Assembly (NCBI GenBank): GCA_017165825.1
Contig: CM029368.1
Coordinates: 28,978,947 to 29,042,946 of the forward strand
Reading direction: 5' to 3'
From: Hepsetus odoe
Lineage: Eukaryota > Chordata > Actinopteri > Characiformes > Hepsetidae
Length of the DNA: 64,000 bases
Position 1 is the stretch's first letter. Each line of letters starts with the position of its first letter. Shown one piece after another: positions 33,251 through 44,797 of this stretch. The notes beneath the pieces were generated by a model. The model was not told where the DNA came from and ran no database searches. It saw nothing but the letters and a program-made list of their open reading frames with translations. The translations under genes and the position numbers were made by a program.

Positions 33251-35040
33251 ATGGCTCTCGGACGGAATATGGGGGAGCTAAAGAGCATGTCTCAGCTGAC
33301 TAGGCTTTTATACTGTAAATGTTTACAGAGCAACAGCCTTGTTGTAAAGCGACACTCTCTGTGACAAAATGGACTGTAGCTCAGCTTTTAGTCCACCTTG
33401 GCCTGCAGTACAGTGAAGATAGCACATGATCCTTGAGGTCCAATGTTGTAGAATAGAAAGCCTGGGGATTAGACTGGATGTTCAGAGTCAGTTTGCCTTA
33501 AAAAGATGTTTTCTAGTGATCTATGGTGTAGTTATGCTCCCTTACCAAAGGTACTGAATAAACCATTTAGGGTACCATCCCAGTAATGCAGGAGGTTCTC
33601 CAAGTCCATGTGAGGTTCAAGTCTCTCATATGGCAGGGTTGGAGTTCACGAGGGGCCTGTAGATGCTAGGTGAGATATGACTCACTTGGTAAAAAATACA
33701 CACTGAGTTTGGAGATAAAGTGAGACCTTCAATGTCACGTCCTTCAGTTAAAGTGCTGTGAACAAAATATGAGGAGCTGGCAAATGTCAGCCTGCAAGCA
33801 GCTTAATGTCCGTCGAGATGTATGAGCCAACCCAGCAGCATTCCCTCACTGGCCCATACATCCATCCTGGCTACACTTACACTCCACCATCCGTCAAGCC
33901 ATATTTATTTATTTATTTATTTATTTATTTATGTCCCACCCAAACTCTAACAAAGTCATGCCTCCTGCTCTGTGATTTGCCAGCAGTATCCTGACCCAGG
34001 TATCTGCTAGCACAGGAGGTGGGACACTGACAGCCAGCCCAAAGGCCATTGGACACTGTCAGCCTATTCTCTTTCTCGAGGGTGGTCAGAATAAGCTAAG
34101 AGGGAAAAGGAATAAAGCTAATTATAGTTTAGAAGTAAGACACTGGATAGTGTAAGGCAATGCTAGTGACTGATGTTAGCATTACATATAAAGCAGTCTT
34201 GAAGCAGGAGACAGGGAGGTGGACACCATGCCTAGTGGAGATGGCAAAATACCACTGTCTTCCTCTTCTCTTGAGGACAGGAGGTTCAAGATGAGCAATG
34301 CTTGATGTTCTGAGAAGAGAGGAGATGCTTTTTATGCTTAGTGCCATCAAGTAATTAGGTGCAAGGCCATTCTAGGCCTTGAACGCAAGTGTGAGGTATT
34401 TAAACCAGTGCAGGACCAGTAGCAGAGACGTAGTACGAGAGAACTTGGAACCTGGACACATGAAATGAGGAACTTAACACCACTTACCAATTCTAGTCCA
34501 GGAAACCTTATTATCTAAGCCTGGACAGACCAGTAGCCAATTGTAGCACATACTTGTTGGACTAGTTGATTGCACTGCAACAAGTGTAATGCTGGACTTT
34601 TCGGACTTTTTTTGGACATTTATAGGCACTATTGGTATGATTGGACCAATTATAGCTCAGGAGGTGTGACACTGGAGACTTTCAGCCAATCCTACATGAT
34701 GAGAAGGGCCATTTGACCCAAGGGGGGTGAGATACTGACAAATTCTTGCCAGTGGAGATGGGTTTGTTAGAACATGAGGGGAATTAACATAAAGCGTTGA
34801 GTTATTGGAGGTGGCAGATTACAGATGGAGTAAACATAGTGTGTTGAGCGATGAGCAATGTGGCCCAGTATGAGCTGCTTACTGTGCTCATTCCGCTGTG
34901 TCTCACACAGTTCAGTTGGAGGCACAGCCAGTGACAGATCAACATGTCATCCTGTCAAAAAGGGCCAGTATGAGACTCAACCCAGGGTTATTTATTTTAA
35001 TCTTGTCAGCAGGCAGATTGCTTTAATGCGTTTTTCCCTA
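33251..35040. repeat. non-coding with (ATTT)n
   Basis: Clean (ATTT) run at 33902-33932. A motif GGAGGTGGGACACTGACAG (34015-34035) recurs in diverged form at 34661-34680, suggesting an old local duplication or an unknown repeat. No gene. Confidence 0.6.
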
Positions 35041-35540
35041 ATCTAAAGTAACTGAGTAGAGGGAGGCTATGCACGCTGCTGTTTAGGATTATATCTGAAG
35101 CCTGGATGAAGCCGAGAAGACACAAGACACAGTCCAGGGTAAAGAAAATGCACATTCATGCTTAATTACTCAGTATTTTCTCTCTTAACAAAGCTTTGTT
35201 ATTTGACATTTCTGTGATCTGTGCCGTCTCTTGTTGGTGGAAGAGTCATGAGAAATCGTCCCATGTCGAGAAGAGGAGAAAAGCCCAAAAATACACAAAA
35301 GAGTTCTGGCTTAATGATGCAGCCACTAAATATTTTAGACAGAAAAGCACTGATATTGACACAGAAGTGGGGCTTCTTTCTGTACAGGCAGCCAATGGAA
35401 AAAAAAAAAAAGAAATAGGGGGAAAAAAGATAAAAGTTTAAAGCGTGGCCATCAATATCGCAGCTAATCTCCATCTCTCTGGAGGAGGCCAGCTTTGAAG
35501 TGGGGCATTTGTCAATAGTCAACAGGCGTAATTTATGGAT
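35041..35540. promoter_or_regulatory. candidate conserved non-coding block
   Basis: CATGCTTAATTACTCAGTAT, CTTAACAAAGCTTTGTTATTT and CATCAATATCGCAGCTAATC around an A-rich insert (35399-35440). Composition-based call. Confidence 0.28.
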
Positions 35541-35647
35541 GCTTTTCTCAAATGAGAGCGGAGAGAGAGGCGCGCTTTAAAGCTTGCCGTTATTCCTCCA
35601 AGCTGGTGGGGGCACTCTCTGTGTGGGTTCAGCAATGGACTTTGTGT

Positions 35648-35650
<3 letters not shown>

Positions 35651-35708
<58 letters not shown>
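35651..35708 (+). repeat. (TG)n microsatellite
   Basis: 29 TG units without interruption. Confidence 0.95.
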
Positions 35709-35711
<3 letters not shown>

Positions 35712-35783
35712 AGTATATATTTATCTGGTCATTTATCAAGTTTTAATATACAATCACTCATGAATGATAGTGTGTTGGAGAGC

Positions 35784-35787
<4 letters not shown>

Positions 35788-35820
<33 letters not shown>

Positions 35821-36120
35821 GGAGTGTACAGTATATACCTATAAATGGGGGACAGTGAGAGAGGGGTGAGAGAAGGAGAACAGGAGGTGGGACAGACAGA
35901 AAAAGCAAAAATGAGAGAGAGAGTGCGACACAGGGAGAGAGTGAGCCAGAGAGGAATAAGGGATAGAGAGCAGGAGTAATAACATACAAAAATGACACAC
36001 TGAGATAAAGGGAAAAATTAGGGAATGGGGGAAAGAAAGAGAGAGAAGAAAAAGGAGAGAAAGAGATTTGAATAAGACGGCAGAAAGAGGGAGAGAGAGA
36101 AAATGAGTAGAGCTGGGAGA
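35788..36120 (+). repeat. (GA)n and purine-rich tract
   Basis: Pure GA at 35788-35816, then about 300 bp of mostly purine plus strand (GAGAGAGAGTGCGACACAGG, GAAAGAAAGAGAGAGAAG). The long minus frames here simply code the Ser/Leu/Phe of the CT strand. Confidence 0.9.
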
Positions 36121-36222
36121 AGTGTGTGATGGGCCGCTCCCGGAGGCTCTGAGCTCTACTGCAGAACTTTGCTGTGCTGGGCAATTAGCCTCACACTGCA
36201 GCCACAATCCTCACCTGGACTC

Positions 36223-36260
36223 ATCTCTCTCTCTCTCTCTCTCACTCTCTCTCTCTCTCT
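36223..36260 (+). repeat. (CT)n
   Basis: CT tract with one A interruption, complementary to the GA tract 400 bp upstream. Confidence 0.93.
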
Positions 36261-36719
36261 TTCTATCCAGACTCTTACCCTCTCACCACATTCTCTTTAG
36301 AGGAAGTTGTCAAACTTTATCTCACATATCACATCTTTCTTCCAGTAACTTTCTCTCTTGCTGCACAGCAATAAAACATATTCATGCAGAGCTTTGAAAT
36401 GATGCAACATCCAAACCCTTAGCAACTAATCTTAAATATGAATACTGTTTCAGTTTTGAAAACAGAGAGAAAGCTTTTTAGTCCAGCTTTAACTACGAGA
36501 AAACTGGACATTTCTGATATCTTAATTGTTGCTCGATTGATTTCGTTCCCTTTAAACACTGCTATGTTGTCTATTTATTTACGTCGTTTTCTTCCTGATT
36601 CACAATAAGCTGCAGAAGTAAACCACAAAAGCACTTAGAAAAGAACCAACACATAAACATGTAAACAGATAAACATAACAGCGCATAGCAATCAGATGCT
36701 ACATGGAGAGGTCTAGATA
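36261..36719. other. non-coding, no feature seen
   Basis: No gene or repeat recognised. Confidence 0.5.
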
Positions 36720-37160
36720 GGGCCGTCTCCATTTCCAGCCCTGCCTGACGAAGGCCATCAACAGATGTCAGGGACTCATTTTAATGTCAGTGACACTCAT
36801 TTAGCAAGTTGATTGTTAAATTGATTTAATTATCGAATCCTCCTCGCTGACACTGATCAACCCTTGTTAATAAGGAGGCACCTATGCATGTAATTGGCTC
36901 TGATGCATATCAAGCTGGAGAGGCGTGCAACTTTTTAAAGGGCAAGCCTCGTCAGACAGATTGAGATGCACAACACGAGCCCAAATCTGGCCTTTGAGCT
37001 GATGGATGATGACAGGCCTTGGCATTGTTCTCTTGATTTCTTTGGATGCTTGAGTTATAGATTCTGCATGTTTTTATTTGTAGCATTCGGCCATATTAGA
37101 GCACAATGCTGCTGTGATTAGGATGTTTGCATCAGTATTATCCAAGGATGTACTGGAGGG
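36720..37160. promoter_or_regulatory. strong candidate conserved non-coding element
   Basis: About 440 bp without repeats, packed with developmental-factor words: GATTGTTAAATTGATTTAAT followed by TATCGAATC, CCTTGTTAATAAGGAGG, TATGCATGTAATTGGCTCTG followed by ATGCATATC (POU/homeodomain type), GATTAGGATGTTTGCATCAG (an octamer-like TTTGCAT) and several TGACA/TGTCA half sites. No open frame of note. By texture this is the best enhancer candidate in the window. Conservation and activity are untested. Confidence 0.45.
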
Positions 37161-37740
37161 TATACACAAATAAACACTGTTCTTTTTTTTTTTACAGGAA
37201 ATGTTTTGTTTTTTTCATTCAGTCATTGGTATTACTTTTTTTTTAAAGGTTGACATATTATATAAGATAATCTGAGACATTTCCATTCTGTTTAAACCTT
37301 CACAAAGTCATTTTCTCCTCTCTTCCTCCTCCTCTGTCTCATTGTCACATTCATCAAATGTCAATGATTATGCTGAATTTATGCACTGGGCAGTGCATGG
37401 TGTTTTGTGAGTCTATTTTTTCCACTCGTGACTCTACAAGAAGCATGCATTAAATATTGTTGTGATGGTATGGCATCTTAGAAAAGGGTTACTTTGCAGG
37501 AAGGCCTGCAGTGAATCCAGTTTTAGAAAAAAAATATTATATTTTATACTAAATGGATGTAAAGAGTCCCAAAAGGAAAACAAAATGCATGACCTAATTT
37601 TGTTTTAGAATAACTCTTTCTCCCAGTAGAGAATGTACAGATGAACCAATTCCAATTTCTGTGAAGGCTGCTGGCACCCCAACATTTCACAGCAATATGG
37701 TTGTGCAAGCACTGAAGTTTAGTGGTTTCGCATCTTTTAC
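37161..37740. other. non-coding, no feature seen
   Basis: T runs at 37184-37193 and 37236-37245. No gene. Confidence 0.5.
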
Positions 37741-37957
37741 TGGGGTGGCCTAGTGGTTTAGGGACAAGGCCCCAGGATCAGAAGGTCACAGACCTATAGG
37801 TTGCCCTGAGGTACCCTTCAGCAAGGTACCGTCCCCATCACTGCTCCCCAGGGGCCGAATGCATGGCTGCCCCTTGCTGTGGTGTGTGTGGATTAAATGC
37901 AGAGAAAGAATTTTGTTGTTGTGTGCTCACAATGACAAGTTTTCCCTTTCACGTCAC
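37741..37957 (+). repeat. SINE A, missing first bases
   Basis: GGGGTGGCCTAGTGGTTTAG (A box), degenerate B box, GAGGTACCCTTCAGCAAGG, GATTAAATGCAGAGAAAG and AATGACAAGTTTTCCC. Confidence 0.82.
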
Positions 37958-38058
37958 TCTTTTATACCCAATTTTGTCCATTCACCCACATGCCAGGTCT
38001 TCCCTCATCACACACTCTCGTCTAGCTGGGACAGTGAGTTCTAGTGAGTCCTCTGAGA

Positions 38059-38326
38059 CAGTGGTCCCGAACCACCGGGCCATTTGGAACCGGGCCATAC
38101 AAAAATACTGATTCAAAAATATTTTTATATTTTTGTGTAAATTTAAATATTTACGTGATATGGTACATCACAAATTAAGCCCACAAGCTAGCAAAAATAA
38201 GTACATTTTCAATACATTTGAGTTCAGTTTTTATGCATTTTGTGTTTAGCTGTTTCTATGCTGGTCCGTGAAAATATTGCTTTGCATGAAACCAGTCTGT
38301 GATGCAAAAAATGTTGGGGAACGCTG
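38059..38326. mobile_element. hAT-type non-autonomous element
   Basis: Left end CAGTGGTCCCGAACCACC and right end GTTGGGGAACGCTG are imperfect inverted repeats of the CAGTGGTCCCCAACC type. Subterminal GGGCCATTTGGAACCGGGCC and CTGGTCCGTGAAAATATT fit that family. No transposase frame. Flanking 8-mers (CTCTGAGA, CAAGGCCA) do not match, so the target duplication has decayed or the ends are off by a few bases. Confidence 0.75.
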
Positions 38327-39559
38327 CAAGGCCACTGAAAAAGGCAGAAAGTGGGAAAGGGAGAAAGGGCGGTGGGTGGTCCATCATACCCACCCAGAGA
38401 CCATGGCCAACTAAGATAAATTCTGGCCATGGCTGGACAGTGAACATGCAACCTCTCAACAACCGGCTAATTGTAACACTCGGGGCTCTCTAATGGCCCT
38501 TATCAAAGAAAACCAAATTCCCCGTTTTCAAAGAAAGTCTTCATCATATGTCAGAGGATATCGCTCGCTTCCGCTTTTAGAAATGAAGCTAAAAACCTGA
38601 CCATTCTGAATGTAGCGTTTTTGTGTTGTCGTAGCACATTTCCTTGTAAAGCCTACAGCAGTAAAGCCTCCCCCACTTCTGCTGAAGTTCCAGCTGAAGC
38701 TTGTTCCATCTTTTTGAAAGGGACACAATACACAGCACACAGTATCACCCAGTAACACAATACACACACTGATTGATGAAGACAGCTTGAAAAATGATGA
38801 CATACAATGAATTGAGACTGTTTTTGCTTCATAAAGCAACACAAATGCCATAATTAGATCTCAGGGGAAATTGAAGAATATCAGGCCTATCACAATACAT
38901 CCCTGGCCTTCAAACAGAGGAGGTTTTCTGCTGTTACTGTATGGTGTCTACTCTACTTGATTGCAGAGTGTAAAGGGGATAGAGTTCAGTAATGGGACAT
39001 TTAACACACTTTTTTTCAACCGGCATTAACAGTGAAAACGTTCCCCATCCGGGTGCGATCGGTGATGATGAGGAATATGAGCTGGGACACTAACACTGAG
39101 GTAAACCAGAGGAAAGTCTCAACCCATAAAGCTGAAGACTCTGCCTAAGCGTCTTCAGGCTGTTGGTATGCAGGCCATGCTGCGGGGATGAAGTGAGGCA
39201 AGCATGACTAAGCCCTGAAATGCCGATTACAGCACATTTTAAACAGATAGAGACTTTTTTCAATAAGGAGAGGAGCACATGAGGCTAAGCCCAGCACAAC
39301 TGCACCTGGACAGGAGTGGGTGGTAACTCCTTCCACTGGCTTTGGTTTAGCAGTCATACTGGTCGCTGAACTAATTCTGTTTGTGAGTTTAATTTCATTA
39401 ATCTCTGTCGGGTCAGCGCCTTAGCTGTTGCTCCTCTAAGTCTGGTGTTTTAGTTCACACCAAAGGGATTCCAGATATTGGTGCCTAGTTATTAGCTTTT
39501 TAGGCTACTTTTGCTTCTTCTTGAGTCATTAACTATCTGAAATAATTTACACTTACACC
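38327..39559. other. non-coding, no feature seen
   Basis: No gene or recognised repeat. Frames at 38528-38851 on the minus strand are unsupported. Confidence 0.5.
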
Positions 39560-39900
39560 TGAATCTGATTTTACTTACTCTATGCAGCTGTGCACAGATG
39601 CTCTGGCAAGTATTAAACACACAGGACCCATCAGTGCAGCCTCCGCAGCCTGGGGGTTTTTCCTGGGGTGCCCCCCCCCCCTTCTCCCACGCACTGCGGA
39701 GCAGCTCTTGTTAGTGGAATGTGGGTAATTAGGTTTGCAGCTGGATGTGGAGGTGCCGCTACATCCCCCACCCACCCCAAAGAGGGTGACCTTAATAAAG
39801 TGATGAGAGGAGAGACAGCAAGAGCGAAGAGACTCAGCATTTTCTCTGATTTGATTAGTCCAGCTGCCTGCGGGGCTGGACTGAACTCCTTTATTCTACT
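39560..39900. promoter_or_regulatory. candidate conserved non-coding block
   Basis: TGGGTAATTAGGTTTGCAGC, CTTAATAAAGTGATGAG and TCTGATTTGATTAGTCCAGC around a C run (39671-39681). GC-rich for the window. Composition only. Confidence 0.28.
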
Positions 39901-40018
39901 GTACCAGAGCACCGTACCTCGCCTTCTTTAACTTTCTGAATCGCTTCCACTTTCTTTTTCGTCTATTCATTCTTCTTCTCTTCTTTTCAATGTTGCGTTC
40001 TCTTCTACTCTGTCCTCT

Positions 40019-40194
40019 TTTGCCCTGAGGTACCCTTGAGCAAGGTACAGTCCCTTTCTCAGCTCCCCAGGCCCTTTCAATAGCTTCCCCCCGATGCACG
40101 TGTGTGTATGGGTGAGACGCAGAGGCTGAATTTTGTTGTGTTGTGCTGTGCTGCATTTCACAATGACAAGAATAGTCACTTTCACTTTTATTTT
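40019..40194 (+). repeat. SINE A, 5'-truncated
   Basis: Begins at TTGCCCTGAGGTACCCTTGA, so the tRNA head is missing. Continues to ACAATGACAAGAATAGTCAC and the CACTTT tail, which passes into the pyrimidine tract. Confidence 0.85.
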
Positions 40195-40462
40195 CACTTC
40201 CCTTCCTTCTTTTCCTCTTCTCTTCTCTTCTCCTCTCTTATTTTCTCTTCTCTTCTCTTACCTGTGTCCTGTTTTTCCTCTCTGCCTTTCTTTTTTCTTA
40301 TGTCATCTCTTTTCCCCTCTTCTCCCATCTCCTCATTTTCACTTTTTTTGTTTTTTCCTGTTCTTTCATATTATCTTGTTTTACTCTCCTGTTATCTGCC
40401 CTTCTTTCTCTTCTCTTCTCTTCTCTTCTCTTCTCTTCTCTTCTCTTCTCTTCTCTTCAGTC
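40195..40462 (+). repeat. polypyrimidine tract with (TTCTC)n
   Basis: About 265 bp of nearly pure C/T on the plus strand, ending in roughly ten TTCTC units (40406-40458). Apparent frames on both strands are products of this simple sequence. Confidence 0.93.
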
Positions 40463-41258
40463 TTGTCTTGCTGTATGAGTTGAAACACAGTATGAACATA
40501 AGAAGTTGTAAGACTCCTGCTGCTCCTGCTTGCGCGCCACTGCACAGACTTCAAAGAGCTTTGATGGAAGGTTCGCATAAACGTGAAGTCCCACCAAGAA
40601 TTTCAAAGGGGTCACCAGGTTCATCCTCATCCATGCAGGAAAGGAGGGATGAAAACTAACCATTGGTTGTAGAGACGGACATTTTAGCCACTTTTGGCGT
40701 TAAAATATAGGAGTTTTAAATGAATAGCTTTTCTGTGTACCTGTTTTTAATCCACATGCCCTCAGTATTTAAAGTGCATGACTTCTAATTTGAATGATCT
40801 ACAAAACAACAGACGTGAAAAATGCTTATATATTTGCATAAACATGCCTACATGTAGCCGATTGCTTGGTGGTGGATGGGGAAGAAAGGCGACCGATGGG
40901 GAAAAGCATGTAAATAAACAATGAAATCACCGGAGGGTCCTGCTTTAAACATATCAACAGCCTGAGCCATGATGGATCAAGCAAAGCACATCACATCTGT
41001 TGTAAATGCACAGGACCCCCTCCACCTCCCCCAAATCAACAGATGGTGCTTTGAAAGAGGCAGCCATGAATGCAGGTAGCGGAGTCAAGAGTAAACACGG
41101 CACCCAGGTAGTTTCAGCATCAGACGTTGGGCAGAGGCTCGTGCTGCGCGTTGATTACTCACCGTATGTGCTTAGCACTAACCATATGCAGGAGTGTTTG
41201 GTACTAGAGGTGTTGTAACTCTGGGGTGATCATCAGTGTTTGGTTAATTTCTTAATTA
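40463..41258. other. non-coding, no feature seen
   Basis: No gene or recognised repeat. Confidence 0.5.
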
Positions 41259-41419
41259 GGGGCAGTGGTGGCCTAGTGGTTGGGGAGTTGGCCCCAGGAT
41301 CTGAAGGTCATGGATTCAAATCCCAGACCAGTAGGTTCCCCTGAGGTACCCTTGAGCAAGGTACTGTCCCCATCACAGCTCCGTGGGTGCATATGTGTGT
41401 ATGGGTTAAATTCAGAGGC
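41259..41419 (+). repeat. SINE A, first of three in a row
   Basis: GGGGCAGTGGTGGCCTAGTG head, CATGGATTCAAATCCCAG (B box), GAGGTACCCTTGAGCAAGG. Stops at GGGTTAAATTCAGAGGCT, where the next head starts, without the tail. Confidence 0.87.
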
Positions 41420-41621
41420 TGGGGCACCGGTGGTCTAGGTATTAGGTATTTGGCTCCTGACTCAGAAGGTCAAGGTAACCCCAGGCCAGTAGGTTGCCCT
41501 GAGGTACCCTTGAGCAAGGTACCGTTGCCCCCTGCTGCACGGTGTGTGTGTGGGTGAAAAGCAGAGGTTGAATTTTATTGTGGCTACTGTGTGCTGTGCT
41601 GGGATTCACTTTTCTTTTTCA
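41420..41621 (+). repeat. SINE A, second of three
   Basis: GGGGCACCGGTGGTCTAGG-type head beginning 1 to 2 bases after the previous copy. GAGGTACCCTTGAGCAAGG body, GGTTGAATTTTATTGTGGC and a TTCACTTTTC tail. Confidence 0.83.
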
Positions 41622-41675
41622 GAAGATGAACTGGGAGTTGAAGTTCCAACTCTGATAGCTGAAAAGGTTTGTCCT

Positions 41676-41904
41676 TTGATAGCTAGTGTTTGGGGACGAG
41701 GCCACATATTTCGAAGGTCTTGTGTCCCAGAGCAGTAGGTTGCCCTGAGGTAACCTTGAGCACGGAACCATTCCTATCATTCCTATAACACGGGCTTGGA
41801 TATACATCGTGTGCGGGTTAAATTCAGAGAAGCATTTTGTTGTGGTTCCCTGTGTGCTATGGTGAGAATTCACAATGGCAGTTAGTTGCTTTCACTTTCA
41901 CTTA
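41676..41904 (+). repeat. SINE A, third of three
   Basis: A degenerate head (GTTTGGGGACGAGGCC) has lost the A box. TTGCCCTGAGGTAACCTTGA and CACAATGGCAGTTAG remain, with the CACTTTCACTT tail. Confidence 0.78.
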
Positions 41905-43609
41905 TCGTGCACATGGTGTCAAACAACTTTCTCATTCAATTCAGGAAAAAGCATTTATTTTTCACAGAATGTTATCTGTCTAGTGACGTTGTCACACGAC
42001 TGAGTTCACTGGGCTCTCAGTGTCCCTGGAATGGTGATGGTTGGATGCTGTTTCGTACACACACGGAAGGAGAGGATCCAGACTGGGAGGAATCCTCTAA
42101 TTATTGGAGTGATACCCTCCAGGGTACGTCTTAGTACTTTTAGTAAGGGAACATAATTGTACCATAATCCTGTATTTTTAAAATTTCATAATTAGCCCGT
42201 TCCCTGGTAAAGGTTCCCAATAAGAACTTAAGGATGTTACACCATTAAGGGTGCATCCACATCATATGTACATTGGTGCACCACTACAGTACCATTTTTC
42301 TAAGATTGTAATCTGGACGAGAATGATCTCTTCCCCATTGCAGCAGTAAACCCTGCAGTGGAGTTGAATCTTCCCAGATTTTGGGCCTGAGCCACCTTAT
42401 GTTATCATGACTGAGAAGCTCTTTGCAGGGGTGATGCTGGATTCCAGAAGTCAAATGTGGTCAGAAAGCTCATTCTTCTTGCAGGTAGTGCTTTCAGAAG
42501 TGCAGCATGTAAGGTACAACTAAAAGTTTTGATTGCATCTTCCCTTTTCATGGTTCTCTTTTACTGGTAGATATTTTGAGGAGCTTCTCTGACGCCGAAC
42601 TGCACAAAATGCAGCCCTCTTTTGCTCTTAAATGTTAGATGTTTTCTGTTTCTCTGGCAGCCTCTGTGTCGGTCTGTTGTGCACCAGACGCCAGATTAAT
42701 GAGCTAAAATCCAGTAATCACCGTAAGTGTACCTAATAACCTGCAAATCAATGTGGCTTCTGGCTTCAAACACTTCTAGAGTCTCCAGATCTGTAGCTCA
42801 TGTGGCATTTCACCTGAAGGATTCTGGGATTTGAGATTAATACCCAGACAAATGTTTTACACGTGGCAAAATAACCCAAATGGAGGCATCAACAGGAACA
42901 AGAGCTTTGTGTGTAATAGTATGTTTTGCTGTAATAAGCCTGTCTGTGTGCAATTTCTGTCATTACCAGAGTTATAACAGCACGCCCTCGCAGCAAAAGT
43001 GAGAATAGTAGGACTGAATTCAATAAGGCTGCAGGGCATGATTTTATTGTCTGATTTTGGGGGTCTTATGGAGTGTGTGTCTCTAAACGTGCATGAAAGA
43101 GAGCATGTGTATGATGGAGACCCTGTGTGTGTGTGTGTGTGTCTTACCTCCCTGCTGCTGGAAGATTGCTCGTGATCATAGCAGCTGTGAGGGTGTGTAT
43201 ATCAGCTCCATTGTAGCAGAGAGCAGGAGATCTTCTATGACTGGAAGGATGAAAGATTCATGCTGGAAAACAAGCAGCGTGGAAGGAGAAGGGGGGAACC
43301 CACGTCATGCAGAGGGGCAAAACCAGGTGAACACCAGCACCATGACTGAATGAGAGATCACAGAAGACAAAAGAGAGATAGACAGAGGAAAGGACACACA
43401 AGCTGAGAGCAGGAGTGTGAACGTTAATCTGATGAACAGATAAAAAATAGAAAAAGGCCAGTTCAACAAGTTGCCATTATTGCAATTCTTTGTTGTTTTT
43501 TTTGAGTGAGTTTACATCAATTATTTTATCACCTTCCACTTGTTGGAGTATAAAATGACAGTCATGACCTACATCTTGAGAAACTTGCTTTCTCTACTTA
43601 ATATTTAGT
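41905..43609. repeat. non-coding with small (TG)n
   Basis: (TG) at 43122-43142. A stretch near 42150-42300 with GTACC/GGTAC-like words may be an old palindromic DNA element but is too decayed to name. No gene. Confidence 0.5.
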
Positions 43610-43831
43610 TATGATGTAACGGGACAGTGGAGGTGTGGTCCGGACATAATCAGAATCTCCTCTATATTATCCAGCATATACATCAAGCACCCACACGTGA
43701 GATACCCAAGTCACGGGTTCACCCATACATCTACAATGACTGACGCTCTACTCTGGCCCCTTGAGGCTTATAAATCTAATCAGTCCAGGTGTGCTCAGTC
43801 AGAGCGGAGCACCATCTACCGTGACATATGA
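43610..43831 (-). mobile_element. solo LTR, short form
   Basis: LTR 43615-43826 (212 bp), TGTAACGG at one end and CCGTGACA at the other (TG...CA). An exact 5-bp duplication TATGA lies at 43610-43614 and 43827-43831. On the minus strand it begins TGTCACGGTAGATGGTGCTC and has a TATA-like ATTTATAAGCC about 60 bp in. The homologous, longer LTR is at 61923-62262. No internal retroelement sequence is attached. Confidence 0.85.
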
Positions 43832-43980
43832 TAAGAATTTCTTATTTTTATATTAGTATTTCTAATATTAATATTTTTTATTAATTATTTTTGTAGCATT
43901 GTGTTAAAATAATGACTCGTGAGCCTAGATGAATACAGTAATTTCATTTTCTATTGGTAATTAATTAATTAATTAATTTT
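43832..43980. other. AT-rich spacer
   Basis: TAATTAATTAATTAATTAA run just before the SINE. Confidence 0.6.
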
Positions 43981-44218
43981 AGTGACTATTCTTGTTATTG
44001 CGAGGTCACAGCACAGTGAACCACAACGAAATTGGACCTCTGCATTTAACCCATGCAAACACCGTGCAGCAGTGGGCAGCTATGAAAGCACCCGGGGAGC
44101 AGTGACGGGGACGATACCTTGCTCAAGGGTACCTCAGGGCAACCTACTGTTGAGGGAATCGAACCCACAATCTTCCGATCCAGGGCAGCTCCCTAACCAG
44201 TAGGCCACCGCTGCCCCC
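43981..44218 (-). repeat. SINE A, full length
   Basis: Reversed: AGTGACTATTCTTGTTATTG, ATTTAACCCATGCAAACACC, CTTGCTCAAGGGTACCTCAG, GAATCGAACCCACAATC (B box) and CCAGTAGGCCACCGCTGCCC (A box and head). Confidence 0.9.
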
Positions 44219-44797
44219 CTTTTTTTTTTCTTTTAACAAAAAACAATAGTTTTTGGTACCGCATTTTTTCTTCTTGCCTTTGAAACTGAGCAATGGAAAC
44301 AAAAGAAGGAATCAATTTTCAGCATCTACAAAAATAAAGAAATACATTTTTTAAAAAAAGGGTTTTTTTTGGAATGTTTACAGTAAGTGCATTTATATTA
44401 TGCATGTATTTGCAGACCCCATGCTTCATTTTATTTTATAGTTGCCATCTCTTCTCTATCCAATCAAATCCTTATGAATAAAAATGTATCCCATCCTCTG
44501 ATATTTCTGGCATGAAAATTTCATTTTAGTGTTTCTCAGTTTCAAAGCTTGCCTTTAGAGACGCACATGTAAACTCTTTGCTCCTTAAAACACCTGGAAG
44601 GCTTAAGTGCTGAGAAGGACTGATATCGTGAAGTCTGACGTCACACTGAAGGTAAATATTTTCACTGATACAGTCACAAATATTTAGGGAACCCTTCCTC
44701 TCAGTATCTGGCCGTCCAACACACTGGACACTCACTATTCGTCCTACCCCACACTGGACACCCACCACTTATCAGTAATACACAGAGAGAACTAAAC
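44219..44797. other. non-coding, no feature seen
   Basis: T run at 44219-44230. No gene. Confidence 0.5.

Noticed and set aside
35729..36207. Long minus-strand frames of 151 and 122 codons
   Set aside because: Produced by the GA/purine-rich tract read as CT. Low complexity, no domain.
40102..40659. 185-codon frame rich in Phe, Ser and Leu
   Set aside because: Coded by the polypyrimidine tract and a SINE A tail.
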